DNA from: Stenotrophomonas_A sp035539015
GTDB taxonomy: Bacteria > Pseudomonadota > Gammaproteobacteria > Xanthomonadales > Xanthomonadaceae
NCBI GenBank assembly: GCA_035539015.1
Contig: DATLJF010000157.1
Span: 1 to 43,522, forward strand
Reading direction: 5' to 3'
Length of the DNA: 43,522 bases
The stretch's first letter is position 1. The number at the start of each line of letters is the position of its first letter. Shown here in pieces: positions 1 to 7,044 of this stretch. Below the pieces are notes generated by a model. It was not told where the DNA came from. It searched no databases and saw only the letters and a list, made by a program, of their open reading frames with translations. A program made the translations under genes and the position numbers.

Positions 1-85
1 AGTGAAAAACCGTGAATGCGGCCCGCCATGCCCTGACGTAGACTCGCTCGCGCCGATCGCGGTGCACTCAAGGACCGACCCAGCC

Positions 86-640
86 ATGCGTCATATCTCC
101 CTGTTCGCGCTCTCCCTGGGCCTGCTGTGCGCGGCCACCGCGCCAGCCTTCGCCCAGCAGCCCACCGCGCCCACCACCAGCCCTTCGACCACGGTCACCC
201 GGCCGGCTGCGCCGCCGCCCTCGCCGCAACCGGCGCAGCCCGCGCTGACCCCGGCGCAGCAGGCCCAGCTTGCCAAGCAGAACGCGGAGATGATCCAGGC
301 CGCGCAAAAGGTGTTGCAGATGGTCGACGGCGGGCAACTGCCGCAGCTGTGGGATGGTGCTTCGGCAGTCGCCCGGCGCGCCGTCACGCGCGACAACTTC
401 GCCAGCCAGATCGCCGCGCAGCGCAAGCGCCTGGGCGCGGTTGCCGGCCGCGGCCAGGCCGCCGTCACTCGCGTGCGCTACAACGCCGGAGCTGCGGTGC
501 CTGAAGGCCTGTACGTCAACGTCAGTTTCCCCACGCGCTTCGCCAATGCGCCGCAGCCGGTGCGCGAGCTGGTCTCCTTCCGCCTGGATGAAGACAAGGT
601 CTGGCGCCTGGCCGGCTACAGCCTGCCCGATGCCAAGTAA
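86..640 (+). CDS. Exported DUF4019-like protein
   Basis: A 184-residue protein starting at the ATG at 86. The first ~23 residues form a signal peptide (positive Arg, long hydrophobic run, AFA-QQ cleavage site), so it is probably periplasmic. Residues ~24-60 are a low-complexity Pro/Ala/Thr/Gln linker. The remaining ~125 residues are a folded domain with conserved-looking stretches (DNFASQIAAQRKRLG, YVNVSFPTRF, ELVSFRLDEDKVWRLAGY) that match my memory of DUF4019, a family of unknown function. The open frame runs upstream to base 2, but the signal peptide fixes the start at 86. MAPEG follows 42 bases downstream on the same strand, so the two may be co-transcribed. The function is unknown and the family call is from memory. 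Confidence 0.8.
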   Translation: MRHISLFALSLGLLCAATAPAFAQQPTAPTTSPSTTVTRPAAPPPSPQPAQPALTPAQQAQLAKQNAEMIQAAQKVLQMVDGGQLPQLWDGASAVARRAVTRDNFASQIAAQRKRLGAVAGRGQAAVTRVRYNAGAAVPEGLYVNVSFPTRFANAPQPVRELVSFRLDEDKVWRLAGYSLPDAK

Positions 641-682
641 GCCCACGCGCGCCGCATTCACTGCGGCGCAGGAGAAGCAACG

Positions 683-1075
683 ATGAGCATCGAACTGCGC
701 ATGCTGGCCTGGGCGATTGTCCTGGGCGTGCTGCAACTGCTGCTGGCCAGCACCACGATGACGATGCAGCGCGGCGCCAAGTGGAACGCCAGCGCGCGCG
801 ACGCCACGCCGGCCCCGCTCACGGGCGTGGCGGCGCGCATGGAGCGCGCGTTCCGCAACTTCATGGAGACCTTCGCCTTCTTCGCCGCCGCGGTGCTGGC
901 GGTGGTGTGGGCGCAGCGCGTGGATGCGCATACCGCGTTGGGCGCGCAGCTGTATTTCTGGGCCCGCGTGGTCTACATCCCGCTGTACGCCGCGGGCATC
1001 CCCTACGTGCGCAGCCTGGTCTGGGTGCTGTCGATGGTCGGCATCGTGCTGGTGCTGTGGCCGCTGCTGCACTGA
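683..1075 (+). CDS. MAPEG family membrane protein
   Basis: A 130-residue integral membrane protein with about four hydrophobic segments: residues ~5-25, ~50-75 after a short charged loop, ~80-100 and ~105-128. The order, the length, the RxxRAxxNxxE-like motif (MERAFRNFMETFAFF) and the YxxARxxYxPxYxxG-like stretch (FWARVVYIPLYAAGIPYVR) are typical of the MAPEG superfamily, which includes eukaryotic microsomal glutathione transferases and many uncharacterised bacterial relatives. A GGAGAAG ribosome binding site lies just before the ATG. The substrate of the bacterial protein is unknown. Confidence 0.87.
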   Translation: MSIELRMLAWAIVLGVLQLLLASTTMTMQRGAKWNASARDATPAPLTGVAARMERAFRNFMETFAFFAAAVLAVVWAQRVDAHTALGAQLYFWARVVYIPLYAAGIPYVRSLVWVLSMVGIVLVLWPLLH

Positions 1076-1147
1076 GCTTGATCAGGATCAACGAGGGCTT
1101 ACCCACCGCGCCCTAGACTGCAGCCATTGCAACGCGCAGGAGTGGCC

Positions 1148-2338
1148 ATGCAGCAGGTGGATATCGCCATTGTCGGCGCCGGCCCGGTGGGCCTGGCGTT
1201 CGCGCGGGCGCTGGCCGACAGCGGGCTGTCGCTGGCGCTGATCGAACAACAGCCGCGCCAGGCCCTGGCCGAACCGGCCTTCGATGGCCGCGAAATCGCG
1301 CTGACGCATGCCTCGCGCCAGTTGTTGCAGCAGCTTGGGCTATGGGCGCGGTTACACCCCGAAGACATTGCACCGCTGCGCTCGGCCAAAGTGATGAACG
1401 GCCACTCGGCGTTTGCGCTGGACTTCGACCCGCCGCACGACGGTGAGCCGCTCGGTTGGCTGGTGCCGAACCAATGCATTCGCCAGGTGGCCTGGGATGC
1501 TGTCGCAGGGCAGGCGGGGTTGCAACTGATGCATGGCCGCACGGTGACAGCCCTGCGGCGAGAGGGAGCGATTACGCAGCTGGCGCTCGATGGCGGCGCC
1601 GCCTCGCTGTCGGCGCGCCTGGTGGTCGCGGCCGACAGCCGCTTTTCCGGCGTGCGCCGGCTGCTCGGCATCGGCGCGCGCAGCCGCGACTTCGGCAAGA
1701 CCATGCTGGTATGTCGGATGCAGCACGACCATCCGCACCATGGCGCGGCCTGGGAATGGTTCGGCCATGGCCGCACGATGGCGCTACTGCCTTTGCGCGG
1801 TCATTGCGCTGGCGCGGTGCTGACCTTGCCGCCGGCACGCGCCGCCCAGTTGCTGGCGATGGACGAGGACAGCTTCGGCGCGGCGGTGAGCGAATGCTTC
1901 GAGTACCGCCTCGGCGCGATGCGGCAGCACGGCAGCCGTCACCTCTATCCGCTGGTGGGGGTGTACGCCGACCGCTTCTGTGCGCCCGGCGCGGCCCTCA
2001 TCGGCGACGCCGCGGTCGGCATGCATCCGGTGACCGCGCATGGGTTCAATTTCGGGTTGCAGGGCCAGGCACGCTTGGCTGGCGGCATTCTGCAAGCGGT
2101 GTCGGCGGGGCGAGATTTCGCTGCGGCCTCTGCGGTGTCCGCTTACGAACGCGCACACCGCAAGGCGACACGGCCGCTCTACGAAGCGACCAACGCAATC
2201 GCTACCCTCTACACCGACGACCGCTTGCCGGCGCGCCTCTTGCGCCAGGGCGCATTGCACCTCGCCGCACGCGTGCCGCTGTTTCGGCGGGCCATCGCCG
2301 CGCACCTGGTGCAGCCGCTACCGAGTCTTGGTGCGTAG
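1148..2338 (+). CDS. UbiH/UbiF/UbiM-type FAD-dependent ubiquinone hydroxylase
   Basis: A 396-residue class A flavoprotein monooxygenase. The N-terminal dinucleotide fold IVGAGPVGLAFARAL (residues ~6-20) binds FAD. A DGREIALTHASRQLL segment and a GDAAVGMHPVTAHGFNFGLQ segment (second FAD motif, ~residues 285-305) place it with the ubiquinone-ring hydroxylases, which use O2 and NAD(P)H at the inner membrane. Classical UbiH and UbiF usually have a xHPxAGQGxNLGL version of the last motif. The HPVTAHGFNFGL variant is closer, from memory, to UbiM, so which ring carbon is hydroxylated is uncertain. The ATG at 1148 was chosen because the FAD motif begins a few residues later; an in-frame ATG at 1127 would only add seven residues. 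It converges on the S4 protein. Confidence 0.88.
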   Translation: MQQVDIAIVGAGPVGLAFARALADSGLSLALIEQQPRQALAEPAFDGREIALTHASRQLLQQLGLWARLHPEDIAPLRSAKVMNGHSAFALDFDPPHDGEPLGWLVPNQCIRQVAWDAVAGQAGLQLMHGRTVTALRREGAITQLALDGGAASLSARLVVAADSRFSGVRRLLGIGARSRDFGKTMLVCRMQHDHPHHGAAWEWFGHGRTMALLPLRGHCAGAVLTLPPARAAQLLAMDEDSFGAAVSECFEYRLGAMRQHGSRHLYPLVGVYADRFCAPGAALIGDAAVGMHPVTAHGFNFGLQGQARLAGGILQAVSAGRDFAAASAVSAYERAHRKATRPLYEATNAIATLYTDDRLPARLLRQGALHLAARVPLFRRAIAAHLVQPLPSLGA

Positions 2339-2390
2339 CCGCGACTGCCATTCGACGGGTCGCGGCTTCGCTCTTCGGGGCTGAAGCCCC
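2337..2390. terminator. Convergent-gene hairpins between hydroxylase and S4 protein
   Basis: Two inverted repeats fill the 52-base gap between converging genes. The first pairs AGCCGCGAC (2337-2345) with GTCGCGGCT (2359-2367). The second is GGGGCT-GA-AGCCCC (2377-2390). There is no clear T-run, so these may be REP-like transcription stops in both directions rather than classical intrinsic terminators. Confidence 0.45.
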
Positions 2391-2612
2391 TCAAACCGCC
2401 GCCACCACACGAATCTCGATGTCTTCCACGCGCACGATCTGGCCGGCGCGGATCTTCGCGGTCTTGCGCAGTTCCACCGTGCCATCGACCGACACCGCGC
2501 CGCTGGCGACGATCGCCTTGCCCTGGCCGCCGCTGTCGGCCAGGCCGGCGAGCTTGAGTAGCTGGTTCAGTTCGACGTGTTCGCGGTCGAGTTCGAATTC
2601 GAGGGTCTGCAT
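2391..2612 (-). CDS. S4-domain RNA-binding protein (YbcJ-like)
   Basis: A 73-residue protein that is almost entirely one S4 domain: LNQLLKLAGLADSGGQGKAI, then SGAVSVDGTVELRKTAKI, then IVRVEDIEIRVV. The S4 fold binds structured RNA, usually in ribosome-related proteins. Length and sequence match the YbcJ family, whose exact role is unknown. The start is the ATG at 2612; the N-terminal strand FELDREHVELNQLL fits the family start. It may share transcription with the genes upstream on the minus strand, whose last stop lies at 2645. Confidence 0.9.
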   Translation of the reverse strand: MQTLEFELDREHVELNQLLKLAGLADSGGQGKAIVASGAVSVDGTVELRKTAKIRAGQIVRVEDIEIRVVAAV

Positions 2613-2644
2613 GCTGGGCCGGAGGCGGGGGACGGGTAGGGATT

Positions 2645-3304
2645 CTATTCGTCCTCGAACGCACGCAGCTCATCGAGCAGGCCTTGCGCGCGCCGCAGGC
2701 CGCTGCCGGTCACGCTGGCCTGCATCCGCCGGGCCAGCTCGGGCCGGGCCGGGCTGCACGCCCAGCGGTAGAACAGCCAGGTCGCCAGTAGCCCGGCCAG
2801 GCCGACCGCCAGGCTGCCCCAGACCCAGCCCGGGGTGGCGCTGGCCCCAGCGTTGCGCGGGTCCAGCCCGGCCACCGCGAGTACCACCGGCAGCCACATC
2901 ACCCACCACGGCCAGCCCACCGCCACGCCGGCGAGCACATAGAACCGTCGCATCACGCGCAAGCGCTTCTGGATCGCCAGCACCGGCGCCGACCAATCCA
3001 GGCTGCCGATCAACCCGCTCATGATGCCGCCGCTGGCGGCGGTGGCCACGCCAAAGGCGTGCACCAGGATGCCGGCGATGAAATAGCCGCCCGGCGCCGG
3101 ATTGCGCGTCCAGCAGGCGACCCCGAGCAGGATCAGGGCGATGCCGAAGGCGACCTGCACGATCTGCCCCCAGAACAAGGGCCGCAGGCTGCTGCGCATG
3201 CGCTCGCGCTTGCGTTCGCGCAGCAGTTCCAACTGCAGGTTCTGCTGTTTTTCCAGGCGCTGGCCCAGTTGCTGCCAAGCCAGTTTGAGTTCGTCGATGT
3301 CCAT
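2645..3304 (-). CDS. Membrane protein linked to an ECF sigma factor
   Basis: A 219-residue protein. Residues 1-~40 form a charged amphipathic helix rich in Gln, Leu, Arg and Lys (MDIDELKLAWQQLGQRLEKQ), probably cytoplasmic. About four transmembrane segments follow (residues ~45-65, ~70-95, ~120-145, ~155-180), then a soluble C-terminal tail with RRMQASVTGSGLRRAQGLLDEL. It starts 11 bases after the sigma factor stop, so the two are almost certainly one transcript. I do not see the HxxxCxxC zinc site common in anti-sigma factors. An anti-sigma or accessory role is inferred only from position; I do not recognise a named family. Confidence 0.78.
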   Translation of the reverse strand: MDIDELKLAWQQLGQRLEKQQNLQLELLRERKRERMRSSLRPLFWGQIVQVAFGIALILLGVACWTRNPAPGGYFIAGILVHAFGVATAASGGIMSGLIGSLDWSAPVLAIQKRLRVMRRFYVLAGVAVGWPWWVMWLPVVLAVAGLDPRNAGASATPGWVWGSLAVGLAGLLATWLFYRWACSPARPELARRMQASVTGSGLRRAQGLLDELRAFEDE

Positions 3305-3315
3305 GGTCGTGTCCT

Positions 3316-3873
3316 TCACAGTTCCTGGCCGATGCGTTGTTTGAGCCGGCTGACCTTGGTCGCCGCGTTGGCTTCGCTGATGCCCAGCACCTCGGCGATC
3401 TCGCGATGGCTGCGGTCTTCCAGGTAGAGCAGCATCAGGGCGCGCTCCAACGGGGGCAGGGCATGGATGAAGCGATACAGCAGTTCGACCTGCTGGCCGA
3501 GTTCGGGGTCGTGGGCCGACGGATCGGCGATGTCGTGGCGCGTGGCGTCCCACGCCTCGCGCTGCCGCAGCTCGCGACTGTGGCCGCGGACCCAGGAGAT
3601 CGCCACGTTCAAGGCGATGCGGTACATCCAGGTGGTCACCGGGCGCGCCGGGTCGTAACCGGGCCAGGCACGCCACAGCTGCACCGCGATCTCCTGGCCG
3701 AGGTCTTCGCGGTCCTGGGCCTGCCAGGCATAAGTCCCCACGACCTTGGCCAACAGCCCGCGGTGCTGCAGCAGCAGGTCGGCGAAGGCGGCGCGTTCAC
3801 CGTCCAGGCGTGAAGACGCCTTTGAGGTGGGGGCGGGCATGCTGTGTGCCATCGGAGTCGAGGTCTTGGTCAT
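3316..3873 (-). CDS. ECF-type sigma-70 family RNA polymerase sigma factor
   Basis: A 185-residue sigma factor with only regions 2 and 4, as in the ECF group. Region 2 spans residues ~30-95: LLLQHRGLLAKVVGTY, then QDREDLGQEIAVQLWRAW (the -10 recognition helix area) and TWMYRIALNVAISWVRG. Region 4 spans ~133-180, with the helix-turn-helix LEDRSHREIAEVLGISEANAATKVSRLKQRI recognising the -35. A Ser/Thr/Pro-rich N-terminus precedes region 2, and internal ATGs make the exact start uncertain by up to ~10 residues. It is the first gene of a pair with the membrane protein downstream and is divergent from deaD. Which promoters it serves cannot be read here. Confidence 0.92.
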   Translation of the reverse strand: MTKTSTPMAHSMPAPTSKASSRLDGERAAFADLLLQHRGLLAKVVGTYAWQAQDREDLGQEIAVQLWRAWPGYDPARPVTTWMYRIALNVAISWVRGHSRELRQREAWDATRHDIADPSAHDPELGQQVELLYRFIHALPPLERALMLLYLEDRSHREIAEVLGISEANAATKVSRLKQRIGQEL

Positions 3874-4016
3874 GTCACGGGATGATTCGCCGGTGCCGGC
3901 AAATCCTTACACCTGAACGGGAGCTCGGCGTTGTTTTCGACAGCGGGCGCGCCAGGGCGCACAATATGCCCCCTTTGCGCCCGCCCGTTCGCGGCGGTGC
4001 CGCCTCCGGAGTCCCC

Positions 4017-6020
4017 ATGTCCCAAGAATCCCCCGCGCCGCTGCTGTTTGCAGATCTCGGCCTCTCCAGCGCCGTGATGCAGGCGGTGACCGAAGTCGGC
4101 TATGAGACGCCTTCGCCGATCCAGGCCGCCACCATCCCGGCCATGCTGGCCGGTCGCGACGTCCTCGGCCAGGCCCAGACCGGCACCGGCAAGACCGCTG
4201 CCTTCGCGCTGCCGGTGTTGTCCAACGCCGACCTGACGCAGACCAAGCCGCAGGTGCTGGTGCTGGCGCCAACCCGCGAGCTGGCCATCCAGGTGGCCGA
4301 GGCGTTCCAGCGCTACGCCGCTTCCATCCCCGGTTTCCGCGTACTGCCGGTCTACGGCGGCCAGCCCTACGCCCAGCAGCTGTCGGCGCTCAAGCGCGGC
4401 GTGCACGTGGTGGTGGGGACGCCCGGCCGGGTGATCGACCATCTCGAGCGCGGCACCCTCGACCTGTCCCAGCTCAAGACCCTGGTGCTGGACGAAGCCG
4501 ACGAGATGTTGCGCATGGGCTTCATCGACGACGTCGAAGCGGTGCTGAAGAAGCTGCCCGAATCGCGCCAGGTGGCCTTGTTCTCGGCCACCATGCCGCC
4601 GCAGATCCGGCGCATCGCCCAGACCTACCTGCGCGATCCGGTCGAAGTCACCATCGCCACCAAGACCACCACCTCGGCCAATATCCGCCAGCGCTACTGG
4701 TGGGTGAGCGGGCTGCACAAGCTCGATGCGCTGACCCGCATCCTCGAGGTCGAACAGTACGACGGCATGATCGTCTTCGCCCGGACCAAGGCCGGCACCG
4801 AGGAGTTGGCGCAGAAGCTGCAGGCGCGTGGCCTGGCCGCGGCCGCGATCAACGGCGACATGCAGCAGACCCAGCGCGAGCGCACCATCGGCCAGCTCAA
4901 GGACGGCAAGCTCGACATCCTGGTCGCCACCGACGTGGCCGCGCGCGGCCTGGACGTGGAGCGTGTCAGCCACGTGCTCAACTACGACATTCCCTACGAC
5001 ACCGAAAGCTACGTCCACCGCATCGGCCGCACCGGCCGCGCTGGCCGCAGTGGCGAGGCGATCCTGTTCGTTACCCCGCGCGAGAAGGGCATGCTGCGCG
5101 CGATCGAGCGTGCCACCCGGCAGCCGATCGAAGAAATGCAGTTGCCGAGCGTCGAAGCGGTCAACGACACCCGCGTGGCGCGCTTCCTTGGCCGTATCAG
5201 CGACACCCTGGCCGAGGGCGACATCGAGTTCTACCGCGAGCTGCTGCAGCGTTTCGAAGGCGAGCAGAACGTGCCGGCGATCGAGATCGCCGCTGCGTTG
5301 GCCAAGCTGCTGCAAGGCGACGCGCCGTTCCTGCTGACGCCGCCGGCGCGCAACCCGCGCCCGGAACGCATGGACGAGCGTGCGCCGCGCCAGGGCGAGC
5401 GCCCCGCGCGTTTCGAACGCCCGGAACGCGGCGCGCGCCCCGAGCGCGGCGAGCGTCCGCGTTTCGAGCCGAAGTTCGAACGCGAGCCGCGTGCGGCGGG
5501 CGGCGAGCGCGAGCATGCCCCGCGTGAGCAGGCGCCCCGTGTCGGTGGCGATTTCGACTACCAGCGCGATGTCGGCAGCTTCGACAAGCCGCGCCGCGAC
5601 AAGGTCGCGCCGCGCGGCGAGCCGGAAATCGGCATGGAGACCTACCGGATCGAAGTGGGCCACACGCATGGCGTCAAGCCGGCCAATATCGTCGGTGCCA
5701 TTGCCAACGAGGCCGGGCTGGAGAGCCGCTACATCGGTCGCATCGACATCCACGACGACCATTCGGTGCTGGACCTGCCGGCCGACATGCCGCGCGAATT
5801 GCTGCAACACCTGAAGAAGGTCTGGGTGTCCGGCCAGCAGCTGCAGATGCGCAAGGTCGATGGCACCGAGGGCGGGGCGAGCAAGCCGTTCAAGCCGAAG
5901 TTCGGCGGCGCCCGCGGCGGTGAGCGTGACTTCGGTGGCCCGCGCAAGGGTCCGAACAAGAGCTTCGACCGGCCGGCTGGCAAGCCGCCGCACAAGCCCA
6001 AGGGCCCGCGCAGCTTCTGA
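4017..6020 (+). CDS. deaD: DEAD-box ATP-dependent RNA helicase DeaD/CsdA
   Basis: A 667-residue RNA helicase. The Q-motif region is LSSAVMQAVTEVGYETPSPIQ, Walker A is AQTGTGKT (~51-58), DEAD is at ~159-162, SAT at ~190, and HRIGRTGRAGR at ~334-344. A long Arg/Glu/Pro-rich linker (~445-535, repeated RPERGERPRF units) leads to a DbpA/CsdA-type RNA-binding domain (~542-612) and a Gly/Lys-rich basic tail. This matches DeaD/CsdA, which unwinds RNA during ribosome assembly and mRNA decay, especially in the cold. The ATG at 4017 precedes the first family residues. The last 22 bases are repeated twice more just past the stop. A strong hairpin follows at 6076. Confidence 0.96.
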   Translation: MSQESPAPLLFADLGLSSAVMQAVTEVGYETPSPIQAATIPAMLAGRDVLGQAQTGTGKTAAFALPVLSNADLTQTKPQVLVLAPTRELAIQVAEAFQRYAASIPGFRVLPVYGGQPYAQQLSALKRGVHVVVGTPGRVIDHLERGTLDLSQLKTLVLDEADEMLRMGFIDDVEAVLKKLPESRQVALFSATMPPQIRRIAQTYLRDPVEVTIATKTTTSANIRQRYWWVSGLHKLDALTRILEVEQYDGMIVFARTKAGTEELAQKLQARGLAAAAINGDMQQTQRERTIGQLKDGKLDILVATDVAARGLDVERVSHVLNYDIPYDTESYVHRIGRTGRAGRSGEAILFVTPREKGMLRAIERATRQPIEEMQLPSVEAVNDTRVARFLGRISDTLAEGDIEFYRELLQRFEGEQNVPAIEIAAALAKLLQGDAPFLLTPPARNPRPERMDERAPRQGERPARFERPERGARPERGERPRFEPKFEREPRAAGGEREHAPREQAPRVGGDFDYQRDVGSFDKPRRDKVAPRGEPEIGMETYRIEVGHTHGVKPANIVGAIANEAGLESRYIGRIDIHDDHSVLDLPADMPRELLQHLKKVWVSGQQLQMRKVDGTEGGASKPFKPKFGGARGGERDFGGPRKGPNKSFDRPAGKPPHKPKGPRSF

Positions 6021-6065
6021 GAAGAGCCCGCGCAGCTTCTGAGAAGGGCCCGCGCAGCTTTTGAT
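6000..6065 (+). repeat. Three tandem copies of the deaD 3' end
   Basis: A 22-base unit covering the last deaD codons and stop (6000-6021) is followed directly by a copy with one change (6022-6043) and a third with two changes near its end (6044-6065). Each unit contains AGCTTCTGAG or its variant. The period is not a multiple of three, so the first TGA (6018-6020) remains the functional stop. It looks like replication slippage or local duplication at the gene end. Confidence 0.9.
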
Positions 6066-6075
6066 GCTCGAACAC

Positions 6076-6106
6076 GAACCCCGGCTGCGGCCGGGGTTCT
6101 GCTTTC
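6076..6106 (+). terminator. Intrinsic-type terminator of deaD
   Basis: A perfect 10-bp stem, GAACCCCGGC (6076-6085) and GCCGGGGTTC (6090-6099), with a TGCG loop, followed by TGCTTTCC. The T-run is short, but position and stem strength fit transcription termination after deaD. Confidence 0.75.
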
Positions 6107-6163
6107 CGCGACTGCCGTTCGTCGGAAAGCCCGCATGACTGCTGGACTTTCGTAATTAAGCAT

Positions 6164-6179
6164 TTAACCTATTGGTTAA
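6164..6179. promoter_or_regulatory. AT-rich dyad, likely ArsR-family operator
   Basis: TTAACC-TATT-GGTTAA is a perfect 6-bp inverted repeat inside an AT-rich island (6151-6190) of an otherwise very GC-rich region. It ends 29 bases before the start of a membrane-protein gene whose downstream partner encodes an ArsR-family repressor. Position and symmetry fit an autoregulatory operator overlapping the promoter; binding is inferred. Confidence 0.6.
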
Positions 6180-6208
6180 TTACTAACTCAACGGAAGGAG
6201 TGGGCACC

Positions 6209-6613
6209 ATGATCCTGCAACTGGGCTATCTGCTGTACCTGAGCATTTCCATCGCCATGACCATCTGGGTCGCGCGTACGCTGTCGCGCAATGGCGAGGT
6301 TTTCCTGGTGAAGTGCTTCGGCCAGGATGCGCAGCTGGCGCGCTCGACCAATCACCTGCTGGTGGTCGGCTTCTACCTGGTCAATATCGGCTTCATCGCG
6401 TTGCGCATGGACGGCTGGAACGAGCAGCGCGCCATGACCGCGATGATTCCCTACGTCTCGGCCAAGATCGGCCTTTCGGTCCTGGTGCTGGGCGTGATGC
6501 ACTTCTTCAACATGGCGATGATTGCCCGCTATGGCCGCACGGTGGCGGGCTGGGCGCATGGCCAGCAGGTCGCGCAGGGAACGTTGCCGCCGCCGCTGCC
6601 GCCGCGCCCCTGA
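6209..6613 (+). CDS. Small membrane protein in an ArsR-regulated operon
   Basis: A 134-residue integral membrane protein with three hydrophobic segments: ~1-22 (MILQLGYLLYLSISIAMTIW), ~48-66 (HLLVVGFYLVNIGFIALRM) and ~82-108. A soluble Arg/Asn-rich loop separates segments 1 and 2, and the C-terminus is Pro-rich (LPPPLPPRP). The ATG at 6209 is preferred over the in-frame GTG at 6200 because GGAAGGAG (6193-6200) sits eight bases before it. The ArsR regulator follows 61 bases downstream. I do not recognise a characterised family. Since the operator precedes this gene, its product is probably what the ArsR protein controls. Confidence 0.85.
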   Translation: MILQLGYLLYLSISIAMTIWVARTLSRNGEVFLVKCFGQDAQLARSTNHLLVVGFYLVNIGFIALRMDGWNEQRAMTAMIPYVSAKIGLSVLVLGVMHFFNMAMIARYGRTVAGWAHGQQVAQGTLPPPLPPRP

Positions 6614-6674
6614 TATTCTGCGGTTTGCCGGCAGGCCGCCACGGCGCCTGCCGCACCCGTTCGACGTGAAACCG

Positions 6675-6989
6675 ATGAGCACCGACAAGATATTCGAAGC
6701 CCTTGCCTCCACCCCGCGCCGGCAGATCCTGGCCTATCTGTCCGAGCAGGAGCTGGCGGCGGGCGATATCGCCGCCCGTTTCGCGATGAGCGCACCCGCG
6801 GTCTCCCGCCACCTGGCGGTACTGGAGAACGCCGGCCTGGTCATCGGCGAGCGCCGCGGGCAATACGTGGTCTACCGGCTGGTCCCCGACAGCCTGGTCA
6901 ATACCCTGACCCAGTTCGCCTTCGAGGTCTGCCCGGTCGGCGGGCCGTTGAAGCGCGAAGCAAGGCGGGCGAAGAAGGCCACCAGCTGA
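6675..6989 (+). CDS. ArsR-family winged-helix transcriptional regulator
   Basis: A 104-residue repressor made of one ArsR-type winged helix: FEALASTPRRQILAYLSEQE, then AGDIAARFAMSAPAVSRHLA (helix-turn-helix, ~34-53), VLENAGLVIGERRGQYVVYRL (wing), and a C-terminal helix for dimerisation. I see no ELCVCDL-type metal-binding cysteines; the only Cys is near the C-terminus (FEVCPVGG), so metal sensing through the classical alpha-3 site is unlikely. This resembles SdpR-like autorepressors. The ATG at 6675 is used; a GTG at 6666 would add three residues. It lies downstream of the small membrane protein and probably represses the operon at the dyad at 6164. Confidence 0.9.
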   Translation: MSTDKIFEALASTPRRQILAYLSEQELAAGDIAARFAMSAPAVSRHLAVLENAGLVIGERRGQYVVYRLVPDSLVNTLTQFAFEVCPVGGPLKREARRAKKATS

Positions 6990-7044
6990 GCTGCATTGGG
7001 CCGGGATCGGGACGCGGAGGGTCGCCGTCGCCGATAATGGCGGC

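Noticed and set aside
3870..5993. Long antisense open frame opposite deaD
   Set aside because: It mirrors deaD codon structure in GC-rich DNA, its composition (Leu/Arg/Gly/His runs) is not protein-like, and deaD itself is unmistakable.
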